DNA of 64,000 bases from Megamerina dolium. Lineage: Eukaryota; Arthropoda; Insecta; Diptera; Megamerinidae. The notes beneath the pieces are model-generated. The model ran no database searches. It was given only the letters and a program-made list of their open reading frames with translations, and was not told the origin of the DNA. Location of the stretch: assembly GCA_963854835.1 (NCBI GenBank), contig OY978529.1, positions 33,538,055 through 33,602,054 of the forward strand. The letters run 5' to 3'. The position numbers and the translations under genes are program-made. Below are positions 10,641 to 21,242 of this stretch, one piece after another (positions within the stretch are counted from its first letter, which is position 1; each line of letters begins with the position of its first letter).

Positions 10641-12110
10641 CGATTCGATCGATTTTTCGATCGATTGAATTTTGTGGGTGTTGTAAAGAGCCACGTGCGC
10701 CACGCTTAAGCTGCTGACTAGGCATTGCTGATGAATATGCATATATGTACAATACATTATACCATATTAGATTGTTGTTTTTGATTATTTGTTGTTATCG
10801 CTCACTAGTCCAACGTACTCTTTACCCCCACATCATTTGACATTGATGCGCAAACAAACAAATTTTGATATATTGTATGTAGTAAACAAAAAAACAGGTG
10901 AGAGAGTAATTGCAAGAAATTATATAGAAATATGCATTTATGAAATTATTTATATAAAATATTAACTTATTAGCGATGCTTCAATTATTTAAATCATTAT
11001 TTATCATTTTCTAATTTATGTCATTTAGCACAAAAATGAATTCAAATGAATGAATGAATAGAAAAAAAAAAATAAAGAAAAAAAGCCGATCATAAATTAA
11101 ATCAACAATCATTCAAAAGTGCACTTGTGCTCTATGCAATAAAACACAAACGATTTTGATTAATATGATGATTGGCTTGAAAAGTGACATCTCAATTGTG
11201 CTTCCTCTTTATTTGTGGCCTCCCCCCTCTTTAGTTATCTTTCAATTACCTACTATGTATTCAATTCAAAACAATTGATAGATATATTGTCGAGTGTATA
11301 TGCTCATAGATAGTGTTTTTTTAATTAATTAAAAGTACTTTTGAACGATATACGTGGAGACATAGATATACTATGTGAACATACTCGATTTAGTATGATG
11401 ATTAATTGCTTCAATTGTGCGAACGACTAAGTACCTATCCAATGAAAAAAAAAAAATGTATTAAGAAGCTCTTCAACTCTTTTTTTTTCTCTCCACTAGT
11501 ATGTTTACAAGTGCATTATCTATAGGAGTAATAAGCCAAAGAAGTATAGGTGCAAATATAATTTATATTATGTAGAATTAATTTTGCATCTTGTGTTGAA
11601 GATGACTTTCACACGCGTAGCAGTGGCATATTTTCGCAAAAAAACAATCATAAATAAACGTTTTGAGAAAAATATGAAAATTCCAAATGAAATACATTTT
11701 TTTTTTGTAATTTTTTTAAAAATAAATATTATATTTTTAAACTCGATTAAATAAAAGTCACCGCGTTGTCATCATATGCTTTTAAAATGTGCAAAAAGAA
11801 AAAATAATAAATTTATTCAACATTATACTCGTATATATATTCCTATTTTTATAACAAATTAACAGATAGTGACACAAAAAACAGAAAACAATTCAAATAA
11901 TGTGAATGATCCGAGAACGTCAAATATTTTTATAGCACATTTTTATAAGTGGTGGCATATTAGGGTGCGTAAAATTCTTTGAAAATCTTTTGTTGAACAA
12001 GAGTAACCCCCACGCCCTTTTAAATATTGAGATTGAACATTTTAGGTCATTTAAAAATTAGGATTGCCACATTTAAAATTGACATTTGTCGAGAATGTGG
12101 TTTCTCAATA
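10641..12110. other. A+T-rich intergenic DNA, no gene seen
   Basis: No coding region or structural RNA is recognised. The sequence is simple and A+T-rich, with repeated T and A homopolymers. Confidence 0.5.
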
Positions 12111-12307
12111 TGGCAACCACAAACATTTTTGTAAAAATTCCGTTGGCTCAAATGAAAAACCGAAAAAGAAGTTCCAAATTCAAATAGCGAACAATCTTTC
12201 TTGAAAAATAGCACCCTTATGTCTATTTAAGTGTTAACGAATTTATATTTGAGGTCAGAGAATCCAAAATGAAGATCCTGCTTTGGGAAAACTGAAAAGT
12301 AATAGTG

Positions 12308-12668
12308 GGTGCCGTAGCACAGTGGTTAGTGTGTTCGCCTTCTGATCTGTAGGTCGTGGTTCAATCCCCGGCTGATACATAACAAATTTTATAACGATTA
12401 AATTTTTCTTTCGAATGGTATCCACCTGTCGGCAAGCAATTGGCAATTCTTCCGACAGTAACAAGTTGCCATGAAAAAGCTTCTAAAAGATCTCTGTGAC
12501 AAAGCTCAGAAAAAGTGATGTCACAAGTGTTCTGCCGTTCGGAACCGGCTAAAATAAGTAGGTCCCTTCTAATATTGTCCAAATTTAAGACGCACAACAG
12601 TAATGGAAGAGAAGCTCGGCCAATGAGCCCTTTGGGGCTTTAAGTGCCACATATTTATTTATTTTTTT
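12308..12668 (+). repeat. tRNA-derived SINE, full-length, with target duplication
   Basis: The tRNA-like head begins GGTGCCGTAGCACAGTGG. The A box is TAGCACAGTGG (12315-12325) and the B box GGTTCAATCCC (12358-12368), both fitting the RNA polymerase III internal promoter. A non-tRNA body follows (GCCATGAAAAAGC, CTGTGACAAAGCTCAG, GTTCTGCCGTTCGGAACC), then a 3' end GTGCCACATATTTATTTATT running into T. TAATAGTG occurs directly on both sides (12300-12307 and 12669-12676) and is the likely target duplication. The element sits in the tandem array, whose own motif AAAAGTAATAGTGAG is the target. It has no coding capacity; movement would depend on a LINE. Confidence 0.92.
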
Positions 12669-13061
12669 TAATAGTGAGAGGCTTTTTGGGCTCAAAATTT
12701 CAAATTTGAGATATAAAACGTAAGAAAAATTGACATTACGTTCTCGAAAAGTAGTAGTGTGGTTGTTTTCGCTTTTACGTAATTAAAATTTGAGGTGAAA
12801 ATCGGAAAAAATTTAATGACTGCACCAAAATTAGGGTAACTGCTTTGAAGAAACCGATATTTCGTTAAAAAAAATAGTAGTGAGTGGGGTTTTGGAGTAA
12901 AGAATGAAATGCCCAAAACAAATTAGCGGGCCTTCTTTGGAAAAACCGACCCGAGCAGTTGTATTGAGGTCAGGGAATTCTAATTTGATGTCAAAATCGT
13001 ATGAAATTAAATTACCATTACTAAATGGCGAACTTGTAATGCGTGTCTTCAGTTTCCAGCT

Positions 13062-13238
13062 TGGGTGACGCTCAGTCAGCCAGGGTTTGCACAAGCGAGC
13101 AGCGTAAAAAAACTCTTGTTTGTGGGAGGAGGACCAAATTTCCCACGATTGCTTTATTGACAATCAGTTCACCGACACTAGAAGAGTTTTTTTACGCTGC
13201 TCTCTTGTTCAAACCCTGGCTGACTGAGCGTCACCCCA
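13062..13238. repeat. Near-perfect inverted repeat (55-bp arms)
   Basis: The left arm, 13062-13116, and the right arm, 13183-13238, are reverse complements apart from a single-base length difference and about two substitutions. The spacer is 66 bp. Both arms contain GCTCAGTCAGCCAGGGTTTG or its complement. Weaker complementarity continues outward (CAGTTTCCAGCTT against the GGAGCCTAAACTGG side). The 102-residue frame across it is not supported as a gene. Confidence 0.9.
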
Positions 13239-13267
13239 TCTGGAGCCTAAACTGGCACGAGTTACAA

Positions 13268-13285
13268 TGGCGCCCGAACAGGGAC
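13268..13285 (+). other. tRNA-Lys primer-binding site of an LTR retroelement
   Basis: TGGCGCCCGAACAGGGAC is exactly complementary to the 18 nt at the 3' end of tRNA-Lys(UUU) including CCA. It follows GAGTTACAA, as expected just downstream of an LTR ending in CA. This is the primer-binding site type known from the Osvaldo group of fly LTR retrotransposons. No gag-pol frame follows and the tandem array resumes within a few bases, so only a fragment is present. Confidence 0.8.
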
Positions 13286-13849
13286 AAACTTCACGAACGT
13301 TCACGAAAAATAATAGTGAGGCGATTGTGGAGTCAAGGAATTCTAGTTTGAGTTTTAAATTGTAAAAAATTAAATGGACATCCCGAAATGGCGGAAGTAC
13401 TTTGAAAAAACTGATATTAGTTCCACGACAATTAGTAGAGAGAGGGTTTTCGGGGTCAAGAAATTCAAATTTGAAGTCGAAATCGTAAAAAATTAAATGC
13501 CCACCAGAAAATAGCGGACCTATTTTGGTAAAACTAACATTACGTTTGTGAAAAGTAATAGTGAGTAAATCTGAGGGCGAAGTCATAAAAAACGTCTTCG
13601 AAAAGTAATAGTGAGCGGAGGTCAAGGAATCTAATATATGTTCTAGATTGTAAAAAATTAAATGGCCATCCCGAAATGGCGGACGTTCTTTGGAAAAATT
13701 GATATTACGTTCACGAAAAGTAGAAGAAAGGCGGTTTTCAGTGTAAGAAACCAATATAAGGAATTAAAATTTGAGATAAAAATCGTAAAAATCATGGGTT
13801 TGTAAATGTGTTTGAATTTCAAGTCGCAGATTCTAAATTGTTTGAATCA

Positions 13850-14035
13850 GTGATCCAGTAACAATTTGCCATAAAAAATGCTTCTTAAAGAGCTCTGTGA
13901 CAAAGCTCAGAAAAAGTAATGTCATAATGTTTCTGCCATTCGGAACCGGCTATCCATTTGTGAGTCCCTTCTAATATTGTCTAAATTTAATACGCACAAC
14001 AATAGTGGAAGAGAAGCTCGTTGGTATCACATTGG
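13850..14035 (+). repeat. tRNA-derived SINE fragment
   Basis: The body resembles the 12308-12668 copy: AGTAACAATTTGCCAT, GAGCTCTGTGACAAAGCTCAG split by small changes, TTCTGCCATTCGGAACCGGC and GTGGAAGAGAAGCTCG. The tRNA-like head and the normal 3' end are missing or too diverged. Confidence 0.8.
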
Positions 14036-15640
14036 ACCTGTATGGCCTAAGTGTATCCTCTCAGAGACAGAGAGAGAGAGAGAGAGATAGAGAGAGCTAC
14101 CACAATAACTTAACCTATTACTACAGAATTTGATGAAAACTATACTACAAAGTACCCATGTAGAAAGTATCAATATCTCGAATATCTATTTATATGATCG
14201 ATTATTCCAAAATAGTTTGTTGCTATTTATATTGTTTGGTTATTTGTTTATAATTTTCAAATAAAAATATACTATAACAAAAGTTAAACAAAAGTAAAGG
14301 GTAATAACAATATGTGACCAAATCAAAACTATTTGATTCAATTTGATTCAATTTAATTTACGCTCGCTCATTCATTAGCTACTAAATAGGTATATGAATT
14401 TGTGAGAGTGGCTGGTCAAGTGTTGATTGAACATCAACAATACTAGAAATAACCCCCTATTATACTATATATCGTATATACGTACATATATGAGTGGAGA
14501 AAATAACACAGCAAGTCTGCCAATTGACAATTGTCAAACAGCGGTTAGTTAAGTCATTTTGTAGTATATTGCAAAAATAAAAATAAACTGAAACCTTTTT
14601 TATGTACTTGTATATGTTGACTAGGTAATGTTTATGTTGATGTAAGTGCAATTCATTAAATTACTGTCCAGTTACATGTAAGTACGATATATGTAAACAT
14701 TTTTGCAAATTTGTTTATCATACATCGTTTTCATTATTATCAATTAAATGATCTATCTCTTTGATTTGAATTGATATATGTATGTAGCATATGTAATGAG
14801 TATTAAGTAATTTAAATGGAACTCATCACTTTAGTCGTTTGTCCACTATAGCGAACATTTATTTCTCTGATACCCAATGAGATTGTAAATTTCAAATAAT
14901 ATTTCTAGAACTATGGGGGTTCATTTATATGACATAATAATGATTATGGCAATGGATAAAGTAACTTTTCTCTATAAATGCTGATCATTAAAAAGTGTGC
15001 ATTTAAAAGAATACAAATATAAATAAATAAATGAATAAATAAATAAATAAGTAAATAAATAAATAAATAAATAAATGAATAAATAAATATTTAAAATATG
15101 ATGATTGTGTTGTTAATTAGTTCGTTCAAGAAAAAGTTCGGAAATAAATATCTCACAATTCATTTTGATCGCTTATTCTCAATGGTCGTATAGCGATGTT
15201 GATGATGATAATGACGATGATGATGATGATGATGATCAATGCCGATGATGATCTTCATCATTGAATTCAATTCAATATCATGACAATGATCACTATCTAA
15301 TGAACGTGATCATGAATAATGAATACGATAATGAGTATCACAACGTACTGTAATGATGCAAACAAAAATTGCAATCATCAATAAGCAATATGATAAAATA
15401 TCTAAATTTAATCACTATTTTGCGATACTAACTTTTGCGATCAATGATAGTAGTTTTTTTTTCAATTTTGTGTTAAAATTGTCAAGCGCAAAAAATTGAT
15501 TTTTTTTCTTAAAAAAACTAAATATTTTCACATAAATTTTGTTGCTCAGAAATAATCATTTTCGTTTGATTTTTAAAATATTTTCTCGGAATCGTACTTA
15601 AAATTGTTTCAATTTTTAAGAATGTAGAAGTAAAGGATAG
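14036..15640. other. A+T-rich intergenic DNA with microsatellites
   Basis: No gene is recognised. GA repeats occur at 14062-14097, AAAT repeats at 15019-15089 and GAT repeats at 15199-15236. The rest is A+T-rich with no strong pattern. Confidence 0.6.
15019..15089. repeat. (AAAT)n microsatellite
   Basis: About seventeen tetranucleotide units of AAAT type with a few G interruptions. Confidence 0.95.
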
Positions 15641-16199
15641 GTGTTAGTCCTAGAGTCCCTAAAAGAGAGGCACATCAATAAATTTGATACGTCTCCTTTA
15701 ATGACCCAGGCAGTCGCAGAAAATGTGTTTCGGCGTTTTTTACTCCTCCCCATCACTAGAGCTCCAGCAAGCTCCATATTAGACTCCTACAAAAGTTCGG
15801 AGATCTTATCTTATCTTTCTTAATTTAGTGCGGAATACATACTTCGAGATTTTTAACATCTAGTGATTGAATCCAACCTAATGTATACCTGATCCCATTG
15901 ATAGAGTCTCAATTTCATTTTATATTTCCTAAAATCGTATAAAAATTTCCAATTCATATTGCTCCTCTAATTATTTCAATCCATTGCTAGCACATTAGTC
16001 GTTCTTTTCATTACCGGGTATACCTCGTTGACTGGTAACCCCGCTGAACTCTATTCTGTATTATTACATTGAAGACAGCTACTCTCTGCAATGATAAATG
16101 TACTTTGATTTCACAGCTTTAGCGTTTAGTGTCTTGATCGATGTTTGTGAATAGTCGATTTGATTTATATGGTACATTCATCATCTCTACCATTTTGAC

Positions 16200-17520
16200 C
16201 TACGACCTACCTAGGTTTGACCTACGACAATAGTAATCTATGGAGTAATCTTCCCTGCAACTGAGCCCGGTAAACTTTGTTCACTTGTTTTCACTGATGG
16301 TTCCAGAATCGAACATGTTTCTGGTTTTGGGGTTTTTGTGAAAGCATGCATAGCCCATTTGTACTTTGCACTTGGTTCACATGCCTGGTTTTTAAACAGA
16401 CGAATATGCGATACAAAATGCTATTATATCGTGGAGAGGAGGATGAAGGATTTGTCTATCTACATCTGCGTGGCAACTAAGTAGCATTGGTGGCCCTGGA
16501 TAATCCTGTCACCTTTTCTAAAATTGTTGGATTCTGCAAATCCAGACTAAACTATATCGGAAGATATAATAGTGTGACGTTAATGTTGGTTCCAATGATA
16601 CCTCCAACATACAAGCAAAGAAGGGCTCTGAGGCTGATTTCATAAGTTGAATTAGTAGGCCGAGAGATGCTGCGGTTGGTCTAAAACTATGCTACCTCAC
16701 ATTTCTGCTAGGTAGATACTTTGCAGAGAGGACTGCAGATTGTTAGTCGGCCTGGTAATGGGTCACTTCTTACGGCTCGTTATATGGGATGAATAGAACT
16801 AGTGTTCACTCCAGACTAAACTATATCGGAAGATATAATAGTGTGACGTTAATGTTGGTTCCAATGATACCTCCAACATACAAGCAAAGAAGGGCTCTGA
16901 GGCTGATTTTATCGGTCATGAGCCCGCTTTTCCACTTTCCACTGGAGGCATTAAGGCCACTTTTAACGAGTGGACTCTTCATAAGTTGAATTAGTAGGCC
17001 GAGGGATGCTGCGGTTGGTCTAAAACTATGCTACCTCACATTTCTGCTAGGTAGATACTTTGCAGAGAGGACTGCAGATTGTTATTCGGCCTGGTAATGG
17101 GTCACTTCTTACGGCTCGTTATATGGGATGAATAGAACTAGTGTTCACTCCAGACTAAACTATGTCGAAAGATATAATAGTGTGACGTTAATGTTGGTTC
17201 CAATGATACCTCCAACATACAAGCAAAGAAGGGCTCTGAGGCTGGTTTTATCGGTCATGAGCCCGCTTTTGCACTTTCCACTGGAGGTATTAAGGCCACT
17301 TTTAACGAGTGGACTCTTCATAAGTTGAATTAGTAGGCCGAGGGATGCTGCGGTTGGTCTAAAACTATGCTACCTCACATTTCTGCTAGGTAGATACTTT
17401 GCAGAGAGGACTGCAGATTGTTAGTCGGCCTGGTAATGGATCACTTCGTACGGCTCGTTATATGGGATGAATAGAACTAGTGTTCAATCTACCTGGTCTG
17501 TTCGGAGAGTGATGAAATAG
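16200..17520 (+). pseudogene. Decayed non-LTR retrotransposon, RNase H region
   Basis: At about 16287 the translation reads LVFTDGSRIEHVSGFGVFV, the start of a type I RNase H domain (FTDGS motif). It continues through LGSHA.., then ERRMKDLSIYICV and a NYIGRYNSVTLM..VP block typical of the RNase H domain in R1/LOA/I-group elements. Downstream phrases (about 17420-17470, VGLVTGHF) and the later C.PNH block resemble the region after RNase H in such ORF2 proteins. Stops and frameshifts are scattered through it. No endonuclease or reverse transcriptase core is recognisable, though 15640-16200 may be further decayed parts. Confidence 0.7.
16541..17487 (+). repeat. 339-bp segment repeated three times in tandem
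   Basis: The segment beginning TCCAGACTAAACTAT starts at 16541, 16810 and 17149. The second and third units are 339 bp and nearly identical. The first is 269 bp because it lacks about 70 bp (the stretch at roughly 16910-16980 in unit two, containing ATCGGTCATGAGCCCGC). The repeated DNA is part of the RNase H-region relic, so the 66-residue frames at 16789 and 17128 are duplicates of one another. Confidence 0.95.
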
Positions 17521-19985
17521 CGAACCACTTCTTGCGTGTATACCTTGCTTTCTACCGAATCATGTTTGAAATAATTAACACTAGAAAATATTATCCTGCT
17601 TATACTATGTTACATGAATGAGATATACTGTCACTTCGAGCCAAATGATGGGTCTACATGGTGATCCTTAAATCCTAAAAGAAATTATCACTAAGATTCT
17701 AAGAAGCAGACACATATGAGAAAAAGGAGACATCGAGGCATAGTGTAGTAGTGATATTCTACAGAACAGGCACAGAGATCAAAGGCAGTAACAACACTGT
17801 GTAACAAATTAAAAATGTTGATCTTATCTATTAAAAAATCAGAATTTGTCCTAATTAAAATTTATGTATGAAATGAAAAAATTGAACTACTTTATATAAA
17901 AAATAAGCAATTTTGTCGTTTTCTTCGTACAAAAATAGCGTATTGTCGAATAAAACAAGACAACATTTAACATTTTAAGACTTTTTTTAGGGATATACCA
18001 GAAACTTTCATTGAAACACGTTCATTTTAAGGTTTAAAATATATTGCGAATATACTCTGCCATCAGTTTGAGCCCATGCTTTAGTTGTAAGATCCTGAAG
18101 AAAGAATTTTGTAATTTATGGTGGTTTCTTTTCTCGAAAAAAATGTCACACATATTCCGCCCCATACGAGTGTTTATTTTTATGTTCTTTTGTATATTAA
18201 TGTGCAACCTTTCAAACGCATGGCATGTTTTTTTCTAAAAATGTCGCACTTTAAAATACCTTTACTGCAAAAAAAAAATATTTTTTTTGCCAAATATTTT
18301 TTTTGCTGTGAAGTCGTATCGTATAACATAAAAATGGCATAGAATTGCTCAGCTCTCAGTGTTCTTATTTCATTAAATCAACTTTTAAGTGAATTAATTG
18401 ATACATCATCGATTGTTCTTTTCTCGCACTAAAAATGCAGCCTTTTGTCAGGGCTGAGGGCAACACTGGAAAACTGTTGCCATATAAGAGGGCAACATTC
18501 CTTTTGAGCAATGAAATCGCCTTTACTTCCTTAGATTTCGCTGTTAATACACTGTCTGTTAACATTACATTTCGCTGTAACATTTAATAAATATCCACCA
18601 TCGCAGAGGGTTATCCAATTTTGTTGCATAATGTAATTTCTTCTCACGAGTTAATAATGATGATGATGACGTTTGTAAGAGAAGTAACATTTCTAATGAT
18701 CAGAATGATCGCGATGTTAGTATTAATAATAATGATTACGTGTTTTTTTTTTTTTTTAATAATGATAATTCAATTGTTGTTGCGTGTTGTGCGTGTCTTA
18801 TGCTGTGTTCACTGCTCAATTAATCAACATGATTTCAAATTATTTTCATCAATATTGACATTGCTGATTTAAGAATATAAGAGGCGTGTAAGCGTGTGCG
18901 AGTGAAAGAGGGAAATTAGAGAAAGGGAGAAAAAAAAGAAGAAATTAGCAATAATAACAATTTATATTGCGTTGTGTTGTGTAATGTTGACATTACAAAG
19001 GAAAGCCATATTATTAATATGAGCACGATTCTGACAATTTGTGCAAAAAAGCATGTGCAAAAAACATAAATTAAAATTCATTGGGGCTACGGTACGATAT
19101 AGTGAGCAGCAAGTAGTAAGTACACATAATACGTAATTGACCACTAACGAGATTTAGATGGGCCACTTGTAACTAGTAGTACATACATATGTGCATAGTT
19201 TAGAAATACATAATAGTGGCACCAATACAACAACAACAACAACAACAGCACGCAAATATTTAGAAAAGGCACAAACGACTAATCCTCGGGGTGGCGGAAA
19301 TAACAAAATAGTCAGTCGCATGTTCTATATGTATATATGTATGTATAGGTATAGGTTCATACATATATATTGTATTTACAAAGTCGTAATTCACGCCTCC
19401 CCCATGATAAAAAAAAAACAAAAATAAGATAGTCAATTTTCACATATGTGTATGGATAGATATTCAACCCCAAATGACAGTAACCGATTGTGAGTATGGA
19501 TGGATATGTTTCTACGTAAATACATACATATGTGTATGTATTCGTAATTGTATTGATATGTAATTCTCTATGTGCTTGAACTTTATTTGCCGGCAAATTG
19601 ACACACGAAACCGAAACGTGCACGACGACGAAGACGACGACGAAAAATAACGACAAAAGCTATATTTACTAGTTGCTTTTAGTATTAAATAGTCAAGAAT
19701 AGTAAAAAAATATAAATAAAAATAATGAAGCTATTTGTAAATGTATGTGTTCATATGCTTACTATGGCTTATTTGTCAAATTTAGCAAGCCAAAATTATT
19801 TTAAAGGCTTAAAAGTTACTAATGATAGTTTTATATTGACTAATCGTATTTTAAAGAGTATTAGCTAGAATTTTTTGAAATAAGAAGCAAATATACCTAC
19901 AAACCCTACAAGGGGTTAAGGAATCATATACAAAATATCAGAAGGAAATTATGATAATGTATGAATTTCAATTGTCACTTACACT
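17521..19985. other. A+T-rich intergenic DNA, no gene seen
   Basis: No coding region is supported. Small features are a CAA run near 19230-19247, a GAC/GAA-rich patch near 19622-19650 and homopolymer T at 18741-18756. Short frames here have low-complexity composition. Confidence 0.5.
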
Positions 19986-19989
19986 TTTG

Positions 19990-20262
19990 CCCGTATTAGA
20001 GAGATTCTGCTTGTATTAGTCAATTCCTAATGGCAAAACCTTTGTGGCATCACTTTTCCTGAACTTTCTCACACAGCTTTTTTAGAAGCTTTTCCATGGC
20101 AAATTGTTACTGCCGGAAGAATTGCTAATTGCTTGTCGACAAGTGGGCAGCGTTTGTAAGAAAACATCTTTTTCAACATTAAAGTTGCCTCAGTCCGGAT
20201 TCGAATGTACGACCTTCGACTCAGAAGACCAACAATATAACCATTGACCTACGGCACCCAGA
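19990..20262 (-). repeat. tRNA-derived SINE, diverged copy
   Basis: In plus-strand order it shows GGCATCACTTTTCCTGA, TTCTCACACAGC, AAGCTTTTCCATGGCAAATT and CTGCCGGAAGAATTGC. A tRNA-like head follows in antisense, with GGATTCGAATGTACGACC near the B-box position and TTGACCTACGGCACCC at the 5' end. The T-rich 3' end is missing. Confidence 0.85.
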
Positions 20263-20469
20263 CGGCGCACACACCATAAACCTCCTAAATTTTATTAAGC
20301 AAAAATAGTTAATTAAAATATTAAATAATATTAAATGGACTTATCCCACTTTAAGTAATAATATTGTAAATCATTTTGGAAATATTTAGTCGTCTTCATA
20401 TATTGAGATTTTCCAGAGTTTGCGTTTGAGTCAAATTAAAAATATTTCCTAACGTAATTGCTTTACAAA

Positions 20470-21046
20470 TGATGTTTTTATACTCTGTATGAGTGCATGG
20501 TATATTCATTACGGTCAGATGTTTGTAACCACTTGAAGAAATCTCCGGAGATATAGAAAAGTTTACATATCAGCGTCGCCAAAGTAGTCGATTTAACGAT
20601 GTTCGTCAGTCCGGCTGACTGTCTTGACTGGTTCGCACGATAACTTGAGCAAATTTTAAGCTACTTTGACGAAATGTAACCTATGATTCAAGAGAATGGA
20701 TGGGGGTGCACCCACGTAGAGCAATCAATGTGACTAACCTCGGAATTTTTCAAATGTTTAACATACTATAACTTATATAATATACAATATAGAAGAACAA
20801 TATTTGGCTCGTAGAATTATGTTATACTTCTACATAATGTTGCCATCAATGGTCGAGCCACGCCTACTGTTTAAATAGTAGCTCACATACAAAGTGCCGG
20901 AATTTTTTTTTTTTAATTTAAGCGGCTGTAAGTTTTGTAAATCAGTATGCCGTGTCCACTTCTTAATGTGGCTCCCATATAAAGTCGCAGAATTATCTGA
21001 AGCTTTAAACACACCATAACTTACAAAATACTAACACAACGATATT
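20470..21046 (+). repeat. Dispersed repeat family A, copy 2 (left part)
   Basis: It is collinear with 9808-10640 (GGTCAGATGTTTGTAACC, ATCTCCGGAGATATAG, GTCGATTTAACGATGTTCG, AATGTTTAACATACTATAAC, ATAAAGTCGCAGAATTATCT). The copy is split by the Jockey-like element at the duplicated AACGATATT and resumes at 25682-25735. Confidence 0.8.
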
Positions 21047-21242
21047 GATTCGTGAAAGTCACCAATAAGAGTGGACGTGTTTGATAGAGTCGGAAAAGTT
21101 ATTGTTTTCGGTATAAAAAAAAAAAAAAAATTTTAATATTTTGCGAAAAGACGCTAAGAAACTCAAGGAGTTATTTCGGTGATTTGTTTTTTTTTTAGAA
21201 AAAAAATTAAATAATATCGTTTGCAAACAATTTGTTTATAAT

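Larger units (their letters stand above)
12140..13790 (+). repeat. Degenerate ~130-bp tandem array with nested insertions
   Basis: A unit built from GTCAAGGAATTC-like, TAATTTGAGGTCAAAATCG, TAAAAAATTAAATGGCCAT, CCGAAATGGCGGAC, TTTGGAAAAACTGATATTACG and TTCACGAAAAGTAATAGTGAGG recurs at least six times. Clear units lie at 12690-13035 and 13290-13790, with weak ones back to about 12140. Two segments interrupt it: a SINE (12308-12668) and an insert with an inverted repeat and a primer-binding site (about 13036-13290). Minus-strand frames of 110 and 181 residues here are translations of the repeat and not genes. Confidence 0.75.

Noticed and set aside
11961..12215. Possible element with AGGGTGC / GCACCCT ends
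   Set aside because: The inverted match is only seven bases and could be chance in this length.
12308..12380. tRNA gene
   Set aside because: A and B boxes are present, but the acceptor stem does not close, there is no 3' tRNA half, and the same sequence recurs as the head of a dispersed repeat.
13209..13754. 181-residue minus-strand frame
   Set aside because: It is periodic because it reads through the ~130-bp tandem array; no protein family fits.
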